From Gammaproteobacteria bacterium (GTDB lineage Bacteria; Pseudomonadota; Gammaproteobacteria; UBA1113), in assembly GCA_020051155.1 (NCBI GenBank), contig JAGVJK010000039.1:1-43381 (forward strand): 43,381 nucleotides of DNA, in the 5' to 3' direction. Each line of letters starts with the position of its first letter. The stretch's first letter is position 1. The notes below the pieces were generated by a model. The model was not told where the DNA came from. It saw only the letters and a list, made by a program, of their open reading frames with translations, and made no database searches. Position numbers and translations under genes: made by a program. Below, piece by piece: positions 25,188 to 33,928 of this stretch.

Positions 25188-27125
25188 TCATGCTGCAACC
25201 TCTAAGGCCAAGGCAATTTGATGCACACATAATTCTAAGAGGCGCAATTGCTCCGGAGAAAAATAAACTTGTTTCTTAGGAGAAATGCGCAATACGCCTA
25301 TAGGTTTTTTAGAGGCCACTAGAGGGATATACAGCGCATCAGAAAATGAGAGTGTATCGGTACCAAATCCCGCTATTTGTCCTATTTCAAAGACCCACTG
25401 TGCGATCGCATATTCTTTTGCATCCAATGTTTGCTGTAAAACGTCATTACCTTGGATTTCAAGATGATGGTTTTTAGGTAATAGAGCGAGCACATAACTA
25501 TCAAAATTATCTGCAATATTTTTGGTCCCAATCTCTAACAGTTTTTCCGTATTGCGTGTTTGTGCCAATTGCCGGCTCAAGGTATATAAGGTGAAGGTTC
25601 TGTGTTGAGTGGAGCGAGCTGAAGCAGCTCGACGATGAGTAATGAAGGTTAAATAACTGATGACCTGCGTTACCATCAGCATCACACCCAAAGTCACCGC
25701 ATATTTTATATCACTCACAAAAAAACTATAGGCCGGCGGAGTAAAGAAAAAATCATAGGCTAAAACACTGAGGATGGATGAAAGAATAGCAGGACCTCGC
25801 TTCCCCAACAATGCAACAATCGTCACTGCTAACACATAAATCATAATTAAATTGCTAGCAGCTAACAGTGGATACAAATTAACATTAATCAATGTGGCCA
25901 GTCCTACCAAACCCACTGCAGCTCCATAGGTTTTCCACGGTGTTGCTTTTTTTAACGCGCTAGAAGTGTGTGCTTTTATTTCATCATTTGGTTTATTTGT
26001 CATAATATAAACATCAATTTCACCACTGTTACGCACAATTTCATCGGCTAAATTGCGATAAATCCAATCTTGCCAGCGATTACGAATTTGCTTGAGTATC
26101 ATAATTTGCGTAACATTTTTCTCACGAGAAAAGTCTAAAATTTCTTTTACAATATCAATGCCTGCTAGCACTCTCGTTTCTGCGCCTAATTGTTCCGCCA
26201 ATCGCAAATTTTCAATGGCACCTGCTCTCATTTTATCTGAAGCTTGTAATTTAGGCGTATCGATATAAACTGCCATCCACTCTGCTTGCAAACTGTTTGC
26301 AATCCGTTTGGCTGCACGAATTAATGTTTTAGCTGACGGTTTTGGACCAACACATACTAATATTTTATCTTTCGTCGGCCAAATATATTTTATTCCTTCC
26401 TTTTGACGATAAAGTAATACTTCCGTTCCTACCCATTCAGCTGTAATGCGCAACGCTAATTCGCGCAAAGCTGTCAGATTTCCTTTTCGGAAAAAATGTT
26501 CCGCAGCCAAGGTCGCTTGTTCTGGAATATACACTTTTCCTTCTTGCAATCGCTCTAACAATGCTTCTGGAGGAATATCGACTAATTCAATCGTATCTGC
26601 TGATTCAACCATAGAGTCTGGAACTGTTTCTTTAATTGGCGCTCGAATAATTTGGGCAACATCGTCGTTTAAACTCTCAATGTGTTGAACATTAAGAGTG
26701 GTATAAACATCGATGCCGCGCTCTAATAATTCTTTGATATCTTGCCAACGTTTTTTGTGACGCAATCCCGGCACATTCGTATGTGCCATTTCATCCACCA
26801 AAATTAAACTAGGACATCGCTTGAGTGTAGCGTCTAAATCAAATTCCAATAATTCTTTATCGTGATACTCAACATGCTGTCGCGGCAGGGTTTCAAAATT
26901 TTTTAAAAACTCTTCTACTTCTTCTCGTCCATGAGATTCTACCACGCCCACAACAACATCAAGTCCTTTAGCTCTCTCATTCAGCGCATCGGATAACATC
27001 GAATATGTTTTCCCAACTCCAGGCGCAGCACCTAAATAAATCTTGAGTTTCCCACGCTGTTTTTTTCGATCTTCATCTTTAGCTCTTTGTAATAACTTAT
27101 CGGGATTGGGTCGCTGTTCTTTCAT
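25188..27125 (-). CDS. kdpD: KdpD lacking the histidine-kinase core
   Basis: 645 aa, while complete KdpD is about 890. Present in order: the KdpD N-terminal domain with Walker A GAAPGVGKT (32-40) and the M-A-H-T-N-V-P-G-x-R-H-x-K-R-W motif, a universal-stress-protein-like domain (about 250-375), four membrane segments (about 400-500) and a GAF-like domain (about 520-640) ending F-S-P-E-Q-L-R-L-L-E-L-C-V-H-Q-I-A-L-A-L-E. The phosphoacceptor and ATPase domains are missing and no remnant lies in the 101 bp before icmN. kdpE is also absent from the window. It overlaps kdpC by 29 nt. Without a kinase it cannot phosphorylate KdpE by itself. It may act as a ligand-binding partner of another kinase, or be decaying. 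Confidence 0.93.
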   Translation of the reverse strand: MKEQRPNPDKLLQRAKDEDRKKQRGKLKIYLGAAPGVGKTYSMLSDALNERAKGLDVVVGVVESHGREEVEEFLKNFETLPRQHVEYHDKELLEFDLDATLKRCPSLILVDEMAHTNVPGLRHKKRWQDIKELLERGIDVYTTLNVQHIESLNDDVAQIIRAPIKETVPDSMVESADTIELVDIPPEALLERLQEGKVYIPEQATLAAEHFFRKGNLTALRELALRITAEWVGTEVLLYRQKEGIKYIWPTKDKILVCVGPKPSAKTLIRAAKRIANSLQAEWMAVYIDTPKLQASDKMRAGAIENLRLAEQLGAETRVLAGIDIVKEILDFSREKNVTQIMILKQIRNRWQDWIYRNLADEIVRNSGEIDVYIMTNKPNDEIKAHTSSALKKATPWKTYGAAVGLVGLATLINVNLYPLLAASNLIMIYVLAVTIVALLGKRGPAILSSILSVLAYDFFFTPPAYSFFVSDIKYAVTLGVMLMVTQVISYLTFITHRRAASARSTQHRTFTLYTLSRQLAQTRNTEKLLEIGTKNIADNFDSYVLALLPKNHHLEIQGNDVLQQTLDAKEYAIAQWVFEIGQIAGFGTDTLSFSDALYIPLVASKKPIGVLRISPKKQVYFSPEQLRLLELCVHQIALALEVAA

Positions 27126-27717
27126 CCTTACTCCTTACAATCTCATCCATGGCGATGTTTAACTCTAACACATTTACACGTGGCTCTCCGAGAATAAAAT
27201 CCGTGCGCTCTTTCATATGTTTTTGAATGAGTAATCGAATCTCTTGTTCCGATATATGACGTGCTTGCGCAACCCGCGGGACTTGATAAAAAGCCGACAA
27301 GGGGGAAATATCTGGATCCAACCCACTTCCTGAGGCTGTCACCAAATCCACTGGAATCAATGCATCTTTTTGTAGAGAATCTTTTTTTAGAAACTCTACT
27401 CGCTGCTTAACTTGCGTTAAAAAATTTGAATTTAATGGCCCCAAATTTGAACCCGATGATGCTAAGGCATTATAGGGAAACGAGCTGGTTGCTGATGGAC
27501 GTCCCCAAAAATAACGTGGTTCAGTAAAGGATTGTCCAATTAATAAAGACCCAACAATCTGCTCATGACTTTTCAATAAACTACCATTTGCTTGTGAAGA
27601 AAAAAACAGTTGTGCTAGCCCTGTCACTACTAAAGGATAAATACCACCTGTTAAAACCGTCAGTAATATGAACATGACACAAGCCGTTTTTAATTGTTTA
27701 ATCGCTATGTTAAACAT
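27097..27717 (-). CDS. kdpC: K+-transporting ATPase subunit KdpC
   Basis: 206 aa (family about 190-200). One N-terminal transmembrane segment (about 12-34, with the L-T-G-x-Y-P-L-V-V-T-G motif) is followed by the periplasmic domain with S-Q-A-N-G-S-L, F-W-G-R-P-S-A-T and V-T-A-S-G-S-G-L-D-P-D-I-S-P, all typical of KdpC. It stabilises the KdpB-KdpA complex of the high-affinity K+ pump. Three consecutive ATG codons follow AAAAAGG, and I take the third as best spaced. It follows kdpB and overlaps kdpD. Confidence 0.95.
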   Translation of the reverse strand: MFNIAIKQLKTACVMFILLTVLTGGIYPLVVTGLAQLFFSSQANGSLLKSHEQIVGSLLIGQSFTEPRYFWGRPSATSSFPYNALASSGSNLGPLNSNFLTQVKQRVEFLKKDSLQKDALIPVDLVTASGSGLDPDISPLSAFYQVPRVAQARHISEQEIRLLIQKHMKERTDFILGEPRVNVLELNIAMDEIVRSKDERTATQSR

Positions 27718-27728
27718 CATCATCCTTT

Positions 27729-29807
27729 TTAAAAAACATGTTTCAATCCTAGTAACAGCAAATCAATCAGTTTAATGCCAATAAAAGGCACGACAAATCC
27801 ACCGAATCCATAAATAAGCACGTTGCTTCGCAATAATCTCGCGGCAGAGATACGTCGATATTTAACACCACGCAAAGCCAATGGTACCAGAAAGATAATG
27901 CTCAGCGCATTAAAGATCACTGCTGATAAGATCGCACTTTCTGGACTAGCAAGATGCATAATATTAAATGCGCCGAGTGCTGGATACGTGGTAACAAATG
28001 CTGCCGGTAATATAGCAAAATATTTTGCTACGTCATTCGCTACACTAAAGGTTGTTAATGCACCGCGCGTCATCAATAATTGCTTGCCAATCTCGACAAT
28101 TTCAATCAGCTTGGTTGGATTAGAATCTAAATCAACTAAATTGCCCGCTTCTTTTGCCGCTTGTGTTCCTGTATTCATCGCAACTGCCACGTCTGCTTGT
28201 GCTAATGCTGGTGCATCATTCGTACCATCACCCGTCATTGCAACAAGATGGCCTACAGCCTGCAAGCGTCGAATCAATTTCAATTTATCTTCCGGTCTTG
28301 CATCAGCCAAGAAATCATCGACTCCTGCCTCCGCAGCAATAGCCGCCGCTGTCAATGCATTATCACCCGTCACCATGATAGTTTTAATACCCATTTGCCG
28401 TAATTGAGCAAAACGTTCACGAATACCGCCTTTAATAATATCTTTCAGGCGAATAACTCCTAACACATTTTTTCCTTCAGCCACCAGCAACGCTGTGCCA
28501 CCCGCTCTTGAAATTGTATCAACTTGATCTTGTACTGACTGTGGAAAACAGCCACCAATTTCTTTAATGTACTCAATCATCGCACTGGCTGCACCTTTAC
28601 GAATTTGTCGGCCTGGTAAATTTGCACCGCTCATTCTAGTTTCTGCAGTAAAGGGAATAAATGTGGCGGAAAGTTCTTTGATATCTCGTCCACGCAATCC
28701 ATATCGCTCTTTGGCTAAGATCACAATGCTACGTCCCTCTGGTGTTTCGTCAGCCAGCGATGCAAGCTGTGCCGCATCCGCTAAATTTTCCATGGAAACA
28801 CCCTCTGCCGGAATAAACTCTGTTGCCTGACGGTTGCCTAAAGTAATGGTGCCTGTTTTGTCTAACAATAAAATATCTACATCACCGGCTGCTTCAATGG
28901 CACGTCCAGATAAAGCAATCACATTGGCTTGAATCATTCGATCCATGCCTGCAATGCCAATAGCTGATAACAGTCCACCAATGGTGGTTGGCGCAAGACA
29001 AACAAATAATGCGACAAGCGCTGTGATGGTGACGACGGATTGCCCCACTTTTGTCGTAGACACACCATAAATAGAAAAAGGTAATAGCGTGACGCACACT
29101 AACAAAAATATCAGTGTCAGCGCTACCAACAAAATAGTAAGCGCTAACTCATTAGGTGTTTTTTGCCGTTTGGCACCTTCCACGAGCGCGATCATTTTGT
29201 CTAAGAAAGTTTCTCCGAGATTCGATGTAATGCGAATAATAAGCCAATCTGAAATCACTTGTGTGCCACCTGTCACAGCGCTGCGATCACCGCCGCTTTC
29301 ACGAATCACTGGTGCACTTTCGCCAGTAATAGCACTCTCATTAACGGAAGCAATGCCTTCAATCACTTCACCATCACTAGGGATAAAGTCTCCAGCCTCG
29401 ACTAAAACAAAATCGCCAGCTTTTAACGTTCCCGAAAAAACCAATTGTTGTTTGGCGTCTTTGTGTGGTTTTTCCACCTTTTTTGCTTGAATTTCACGAC
29501 GCGCTTTACGCAACGTACGCGCTTGTGCTTTCCCTCGACCTTCCGCCATAGCTTCCGAAAAATTAGCAAACAGCAGTGTGAGCCACAACCATACTGCAAT
29601 GGATAAAATAAATCTTGGAGAAGCCTCTCCTTGCCCCAGCCAAGCCTGAATAAAAAGAAGTGTCGTTAAACTTGCACTCACATAAACTGTAAACATCACA
29701 GGGTTACGCGCTTGATACAAAGGCTTCAACTTTAAAAACGCTTCATAAATCGCCGTTTTTATAATGCTAGCATTCCAAAATAGATTTTTTTGCGAATCAA
29801 TAGCCAT
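27729..29807 (-). CDS. kdpB: K+-transporting P-type ATPase KdpB
   Basis: 692 aa from ATG 29807, which follows GGAAA and lies 1 nt after the kdpA stop. KdpB hydrolyses ATP to drive K+ uptake through KdpA. The phosphorylation motif DKTGTIT is near residue 313, the TGES actuator loop near 160, and [10 protein letters not shown] near 525. Hydrophobic segments flank them as in other P-type ATPases. All catalytic residues appear intact. It is part of kdpFABC. Confidence 0.97.
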   Translation of the reverse strand: MAIDSQKNLFWNASIIKTAIYEAFLKLKPLYQARNPVMFTVYVSASLTTLLFIQAWLGQGEASPRFILSIAVWLWLTLLFANFSEAMAEGRGKAQARTLRKARREIQAKKVEKPHKDAKQQLVFSGTLKAGDFVLVEAGDFIPSDGEVIEGIASVNESAITGESAPVIRESGGDRSAVTGGTQVISDWLIIRITSNLGETFLDKMIALVEGAKRQKTPNELALTILLVALTLIFLLVCVTLLPFSIYGVSTTKVGQSVVTITALVALFVCLAPTTIGGLLSAIGIAGMDRMIQANVIALSGRAIEAAGDVDILLLDKTGTITLGNRQATEFIPAEGVSMENLADAAQLASLADETPEGRSIVILAKERYGLRGRDIKELSATFIPFTAETRMSGANLPGRQIRKGAASAMIEYIKEIGGCFPQSVQDQVDTISRAGGTALLVAEGKNVLGVIRLKDIIKGGIRERFAQLRQMGIKTIMVTGDNALTAAAIAAEAGVDDFLADARPEDKLKLIRRLQAVGHLVAMTGDGTNDAPALAQADVAVAMNTGTQAAKEAGNLVDLDSNPTKLIEIVEIGKQLLMTRGALTTFSVANDVAKYFAILPAAFVTTYPALGAFNIMHLASPESAILSAVIFNALSIIFLVPLALRGVKYRRISAARLLRSNVLIYGFGGFVVPFIGIKLIDLLLLGLKHVF

Positions 29808-29808
29808 A

Positions 29809-31569
29809 TTATTTCCAAAGCATGAGATGTTCAACGATAGGCCCTAGTGCTAGAGCAGGTAAAAAAGAAAGAGCTCCTAAGATAACTGTCACGCTAATCA
29901 ATAATGCGATAAAAACTGGTGTGTGTGTCGCCAGAGTACCCGCACTTATCGGCATCACTTTTTTGCGCACTAGAGAGCCGGCAATTGCTAGGGTGGGAAT
30001 CGCTACCCAATAGCGAGCAATTAACATGACCACGCCGCCTAATACATTATAAAAAGGTGTGTTAGCATTCAAACCCGCAAAGGCGCTACCGTTATTATTT
30101 CCCATAGATGAAAATGCGTACAGAATTTCACTGAATCCATGAGGACCAACATTTCCTAAAGAACTTAAACCCTGCTGCGTTACCACACTGATCGCAGTCA
30201 TCACTAACACAAGCAATGGCATAATGAGTACCGCAAGGGATGCCATTTTCATTTCATAGGGCTCAATCTTTTTCCCCAAATATTCTGGCGTTCGACCCAC
30301 CATTAATCCCGCAATAAACACCGTGATGATGACCAGCATTAACATGCCATACAAGCCAGAACCAACACCGCCAAAAATCACTTCTCCTAATTGCATTAGC
30401 CACAAGGGCGCTAATCCGCCCAATGGTGTATAAGAATCTAAGGCAGAGTTAACAGATCCATTGGCAGTTGCTGTGGTAGCTGCTGCCCAAAGTGCGGAAC
30501 TCACAATGCCAAATCGCGTTTCTTTTCCCTCCATATTACCGCCAGAAAAAATTTGCGATTGTGGTTTTTGATCGATACCCATTGCGGTTAAAGCTGGATT
30601 GCCCATTTGTTCTGATAACACTGTTGTAAACAGTAGAGGAACAAATATTATGGACATCGTTATTAAAATTGCCCAGCCTTGCCGTCTATCACGCACCATA
30701 ACACCGAAGGTGTAACATAGCGCCGTTGGAATCAGCAAAATAGCAAGCAACTCTAAAAAATTACTGATGGGTGTCGGATTTTCAAAAGGATGCGCTGAAT
30801 TAGCACCAAAAAATCCACCACCATTGGTACCTAATTCCTTGATTGCCACTTGTGAAGCCACAGGCCCCATCGGCAGAAGCTGTGTCGTAGATTCTTTTTG
30901 GCTGACGGTTGCTTGTTGCTGATGAAACGATTGCAGCGCATGAATTTTTTGATAAGGCTTAAAGTTTTGAATCACTCCTTGCGAAACTAACAATAACGAA
31001 AAGCAAAAAGCTAATGGCATCAATATATAGAGTATACTGCGAATCATATCCACCCAGAAATTACCTAATTTTTTCGATTCATGACGGACAAGTCCACGGA
31101 TTAATGCAATGACAAGTGACATCCCGGTGGCTGCTGATAAAAAATTCTGAACGGTTAATGCAGTCATTTGCGTCAAGTAACTCAATGTAGATTCACCGCT
31201 ATAGGATTGCCAATTAGTATTCGTCGCAAAACTAATGGCAGTATTAAATGCTGAAGGAGCAGCGGGTGCTGCAAAATGCTGTGGATTGAGTGGCAAATAA
31301 TATTGACTACGCTGCAGCAAATAAACCAGCAACACTCCTAATAAATTAAACAGCAGCATTGCCGATAAATAACCGACCCAATCCATTTCTTTTTGTGATG
31401 AAATACCGCAACATCGATATAGCCATCGTTCTACCGGTCCGAGTAGCTCATCTAAACCACAAGATTTATGTTCATACACTTGAGCCATGTACCAACCTAA
31501 TGGCTTCACGAGCAACAGCAGAACAATAAAATATATGGCCAGCTGAAAAAATCCGATTTCTGTGATCAT
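29809..31569 (-). CDS. kdpA: K+-transporting ATPase channel subunit KdpA
   Basis: 586 aa (family about 560-600), strongly hydrophobic with about ten membrane segments. The selectivity-filter regions are visible: [19 protein letters not shown] near 245-265 and [14 protein letters not shown] near 485-498. KdpA binds and translocates K+. It has a strong AAAGGA ribosome site 5 nt before ATG. It follows kdpF by 25 nt in a leftward operon divergent from panB. Confidence 0.97.
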   Translation of the reverse strand: MITEIGFFQLAIYFIVLLLLVKPLGWYMAQVYEHKSCGLDELLGPVERWLYRCCGISSQKEMDWVGYLSAMLLFNLLGVLLVYLLQRSQYYLPLNPQHFAAPAAPSAFNTAISFATNTNWQSYSGESTLSYLTQMTALTVQNFLSAATGMSLVIALIRGLVRHESKKLGNFWVDMIRSILYILMPLAFCFSLLLVSQGVIQNFKPYQKIHALQSFHQQQATVSQKESTTQLLPMGPVASQVAIKELGTNGGGFFGANSAHPFENPTPISNFLELLAILLIPTALCYTFGVMVRDRRQGWAILITMSIIFVPLLFTTVLSEQMGNPALTAMGIDQKPQSQIFSGGNMEGKETRFGIVSSALWAAATTATANGSVNSALDSYTPLGGLAPLWLMQLGEVIFGGVGSGLYGMLMLVIITVFIAGLMVGRTPEYLGKKIEPYEMKMASLAVLIMPLLVLVMTAISVVTQQGLSSLGNVGPHGFSEILYAFSSMGNNNGSAFAGLNANTPFYNVLGGVVMLIARYWVAIPTLAIAGSLVRKKVMPISAGTLATHTPVFIALLISVTVILGALSFLPALALGPIVEHLMLWK

Positions 31570-31594
31570 GATATCCTTTCCGTAGATAACGTAC

Positions 31595-31681
31595 TTAAAA
31601 CAATTCTGGTTTTAATAAAACAATCAGTAAGTAAATAAATAGACCTAAGGCTATCAGCCCACCTAACCAATAAAAGATCAT
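31595..31681 (-). CDS. kdpF: Small K+-ATPase subunit KdpF
   Basis: 28 aa: M-I-F-Y-W-L-G-G-L-I-A-L-G-L-F-I-Y-L-L-I, then V-L-L-K-P-E-L-F. One transmembrane helix ending in the K-P-E-x-F motif is the hallmark of KdpF, a lipid-like stabiliser of the Kdp complex. It lies directly before kdpA. Its ATG overlaps the stop of the 32-aa ORF upstream (ATGA). Confidence 0.9.
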   Translation of the reverse strand: MIFYWLGGLIALGLFIYLLIVLLKPELF

Positions 31682-31776
31682 GCTGACCCTCGCGATAATA
31701 CGTCAAAAAAGTGAATCAAGCCAAAACAGATACCAAAAAAGATCATAATGAGGCTAATAAGAAGAAGAGCAGTCAT
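31678..31776 (-). CDS. 32-aa single-span membrane peptide upstream of kdpF
   Basis: M-T-A-L-L-L-I-S-L-I-M-I-F-F-G-I-C-F-G-L, then I-H-F-F-D-V-L-S-R-G-S-A. One hydrophobic helix with a short polar tail. AGAGGG lies 5-6 nt before ATG and the stop overlaps the kdpF ATG, so it is well placed to be the first gene of the kdp operon. I believe similar short ORFs precede kdpF in other bacteria, but cannot check. The function is unknown. Confidence 0.65.
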   Translation of the reverse strand: MTALLLISLIMIFFGICFGLIHFFDVLSRGSA

Positions 31777-32051
31777 GGTGTCCCTCTTTAAACTAATCAA
31801 TTAAGGTTATCTTACCGCTTAAATCTCTAACTCGCTACCGTTCAGAACAATCTCAGACCTAATACAAACTCAAGCTTGCTATTTCACTGGTTTTTTATTA
31901 TCCTGCCTCCTTGCGTTGACCATTTATTGGCAGCGACAAGATGCTTTTTATTAGTTTATAGGCTATAGGACTTGATCTATGGGACAGGTACCTTGCGCGA
32001 TGTCTATTGACAATGCGCCCCATCGATCTCCTTATTTTGAGGAGCCCTTTT

Positions 32052-32837
32052 ATGAATGTGTTAGATTTTCAACGCATGCGCGATCAGAAAAAAAAGATCT
32101 CTATGGTAACGTGTTACGATTATTGGACTGCACGCATCGTGGCAGAGAGCGATGTTGATTGTGTCCTCGTCGGCGATAGTGTGGCGATGGTGATGCATGG
32201 TTATCCCACCACGGTGAATGCAACCATTCCCATGATGGAAATGCACACGGCTGCTGTTGCACGCGGGGCTGGAAAAAAATTTATTATTGCAGACCTTCCC
32301 TTTCTTGCTAATCGCAAAAGCTTAGACGTTGCGATGGATGCCGTTCAAACTTTAGTACAAGCAGGCGCTCATGCCATTAAACTTGAAGGTGTCACCGGAC
32401 ATGAAGACATCATCAAACACATTGTGGACTCTGGTATTCCGGTTATGGGACACATTGGTTTAACTTTACAATTTGTTCATCAATTAGGTGGATTCAAAGT
32501 GCAGGGTCGTGATGATGCTGGCGCTCAGCGTCTTTTAGAACAAGCAAAAACTTTGGAAGAATTGGGGTGCTTTGCTATTGTCTTAGAATGTATGCCACCG
32601 GCTGTGGCACAACAGATCACTGAAAGCTTACACATCCCAACCATTGGCATTGGTGCGGGTGAAAAAACCTCTGGGCAAGTGTTGGTATTGCAAGATTTAT
32701 TAGGCGGCAATAAACATATGTCTTTAAAATTCTTAAAAACCTATGGTCATGCTCATGATGATTTTTTAAAGGCCTTGAATCAATACAATGAGGAAGTGAA
32801 GCAAGTAAAATTTCCTGATGAAACTCATTATTACTAA
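32052..32837 (+). CDS. panB: Ketopantoate hydroxymethyltransferase PanB
   Basis: 261 aa (E. coli 264). GAGGAG precedes ATG 32052 (MNVLDFQRMR), so the in-frame start at 32007 is rejected. PanB adds a hydroxymethyl group from methylene-tetrahydrofolate to alpha-ketoisovalerate, the first step to pantothenate. Visible motifs: V-T-C-Y-D-Y-W-T-A, V-L-V-G-D-S-V-A-M-V-M-H-G, A-I-K-L-E-G, M-G-H-I-G-L-T-L-Q and I-G-I-G-A-G, matching the metal and substrate sites (Asp, Glu, His). It forms an operon with panC 17 nt later. No panD is present. Confidence 0.97.
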   Translation: MNVLDFQRMRDQKKKISMVTCYDYWTARIVAESDVDCVLVGDSVAMVMHGYPTTVNATIPMMEMHTAAVARGAGKKFIIADLPFLANRKSLDVAMDAVQTLVQAGAHAIKLEGVTGHEDIIKHIVDSGIPVMGHIGLTLQFVHQLGGFKVQGRDDAGAQRLLEQAKTLEELGCFAIVLECMPPAVAQQITESLHIPTIGIGAGEKTSGQVLVLQDLLGGNKHMSLKFLKTYGHAHDDFLKALNQYNEEVKQVKFPDETHYY

Positions 32838-32854
32838 CGCTAAAGGAGATACAG

Positions 32855-33628
32855 ATGAAAATCATTGATCGATTCAGTGAGTGGTTTGAGCTGCGCAAAA
32901 AAATAGGTGCTAGCACGCTTGGCTTTGTTCCTACTATGGGTTCATTGCATGAAGGTCATTTACAATTATTGCGGCAATCCGTGGAAGAAAATGACGTCAC
33001 GGTATTGAGTGTTTTTGTTAATCCCACACAATTCAATAATCTTGAAGATTTTCAGAATTATCCTAAAAATTTAGGGAAAGATGTTGGCTTGGCGAGGAGC
33101 GTTAATGCTGATTATTTATTTCTGCCGAGTTATGAAGAGCTTTATCCTGATGATTATACGTATCGCATTCATGAATCTTCTTTTAGCTCTATCATGGAAG
33201 GTGCTTTTCGTCCTGGTCATTTTGATGGAATGCTGACGGTGGTGATGAAGTTGCTCATGTTAGTCAAAGCGGATCGTGCTTATTTTGGTGAGAAGGATTA
33301 TCAGCAGTTACAATTGGTAAGGGGATTGGTGCGGGCGTTTTTTCTTGATACGGAAATCATTGGTTGCCCTACGTTGCGTGATGCGGAGGGGTTGGCTTTG
33401 AGTTCGCGTAATAGTCGGTTGACGGCAGGAGAGTTAATCGCTGCAGCTGCGTTTCCGGCGTTGTTGGCGGATGTTGAGTTGTCTGATGCTGTGGTTCGAG
33501 AAAGATTAGAAGCGCTGGGGTTTTCTGTGGATTATGTTGAGACCCATGAGGATCGTCGATTTGGGGCGATTCATGTTGGGGATGTACGGTTGATTGATAA
33601 TGTTTTTTTGTCTAGAGAAGAAAGTTAG
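32855..33628 (+). CDS. panC: Pantoate-beta-alanine ligase PanC
   Basis: 257 aa, slightly shorter than usual (about 260-285). PanC joins pantoate and beta-alanine with ATP to give pantothenate. The N-terminal T-M-G-S-L-H-E-G-H (HIGH-type) motif near 26-34, S-V-F-V-N-P-T-Q-F, F-G-E-K-D-Y-Q-Q-L and the A-L-S-S-R-N-S-R-L KMSKS-like loop are present. AAAGGAG precedes the ATG. It is the second gene of the panBC operon. Confidence 0.97.
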   Translation: MKIIDRFSEWFELRKKIGASTLGFVPTMGSLHEGHLQLLRQSVEENDVTVLSVFVNPTQFNNLEDFQNYPKNLGKDVGLARSVNADYLFLPSYEELYPDDYTYRIHESSFSSIMEGAFRPGHFDGMLTVVMKLLMLVKADRAYFGEKDYQQLQLVRGLVRAFFLDTEIIGCPTLRDAEGLALSSRNSRLTAGELIAAAAFPALLADVELSDAVVRERLEALGFSVDYVETHEDRRFGAIHVGDVRLIDNVFLSREES

Positions 33629-33635
33629 CATTTAA

Positions 33636-33673
33636 AAGATCGAGCGTATCGCTTTTATCTCTTTTTTTGTGGG
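33636..33673 (+). terminator. Possible terminator after panC
   Basis: A short imperfect stem (AGCG/CGCT with flanking A/T pairing) is followed by TTTTTTT at 33661-33667. The weak stem keeps confidence low. Confidence 0.35.
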
Positions 33674-33781
33674 AAGCTTTTATTTGTTTTGGGGTGGGCG
33701 TACAAAAAATGGGGTGATGTGTGAGGTGGGAGAAAATGGACCGTTCATTGATGAGGGCTTGAAGCAGAGCTTCTGGTTCTC

Positions 33782-33837
33782 GGAGTGTATTCCGGATTTA
33801 CGACGTAAATTCGGAGTACACTCCGAATTTACGTCGT
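33782..33837. repeat. Three-arm palindrome upstream of the ABC-F gene
   Basis: A perfect 18-bp inverted repeat (33800-33817 with 33820-33837, 2-bp loop, arms ACGACGTAAATTCGGAGT and its complement). A third, imperfect arm at 33782-33802 (GGAGTGTATTCCGG...) can pair with 33802-33822 instead, with 2 mismatches. So the middle arm can choose either neighbour. Confidence 0.8.
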
Positions 33838-33928
33838 GCTTTGCACAATAAAATACTTCCTCGTGGCGAAAACTTGGAAAGTTCGGTATACTGTTCGGCC
33901 ATAAATAGAGCATACCTTGTGAGTTGTT

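Larger units (their letters stand above)
33629..33928. other. 300-bp gap between panC and the ABC-F gene
   Basis: Contains the possible panC terminator, the three-arm palindrome and a TATACT sequence near 33882-33887 that may be a -10 box for the ABC-F gene. No convincing ORF. Confidence 0.5.

Noticed and set aside
33669..33851. 60-aa ORF and an opposite 77-aa ORF in the panC to ABC-F gap
   Set aside because: They are products of the palindrome and have no ribosome site or recognisable protein features.
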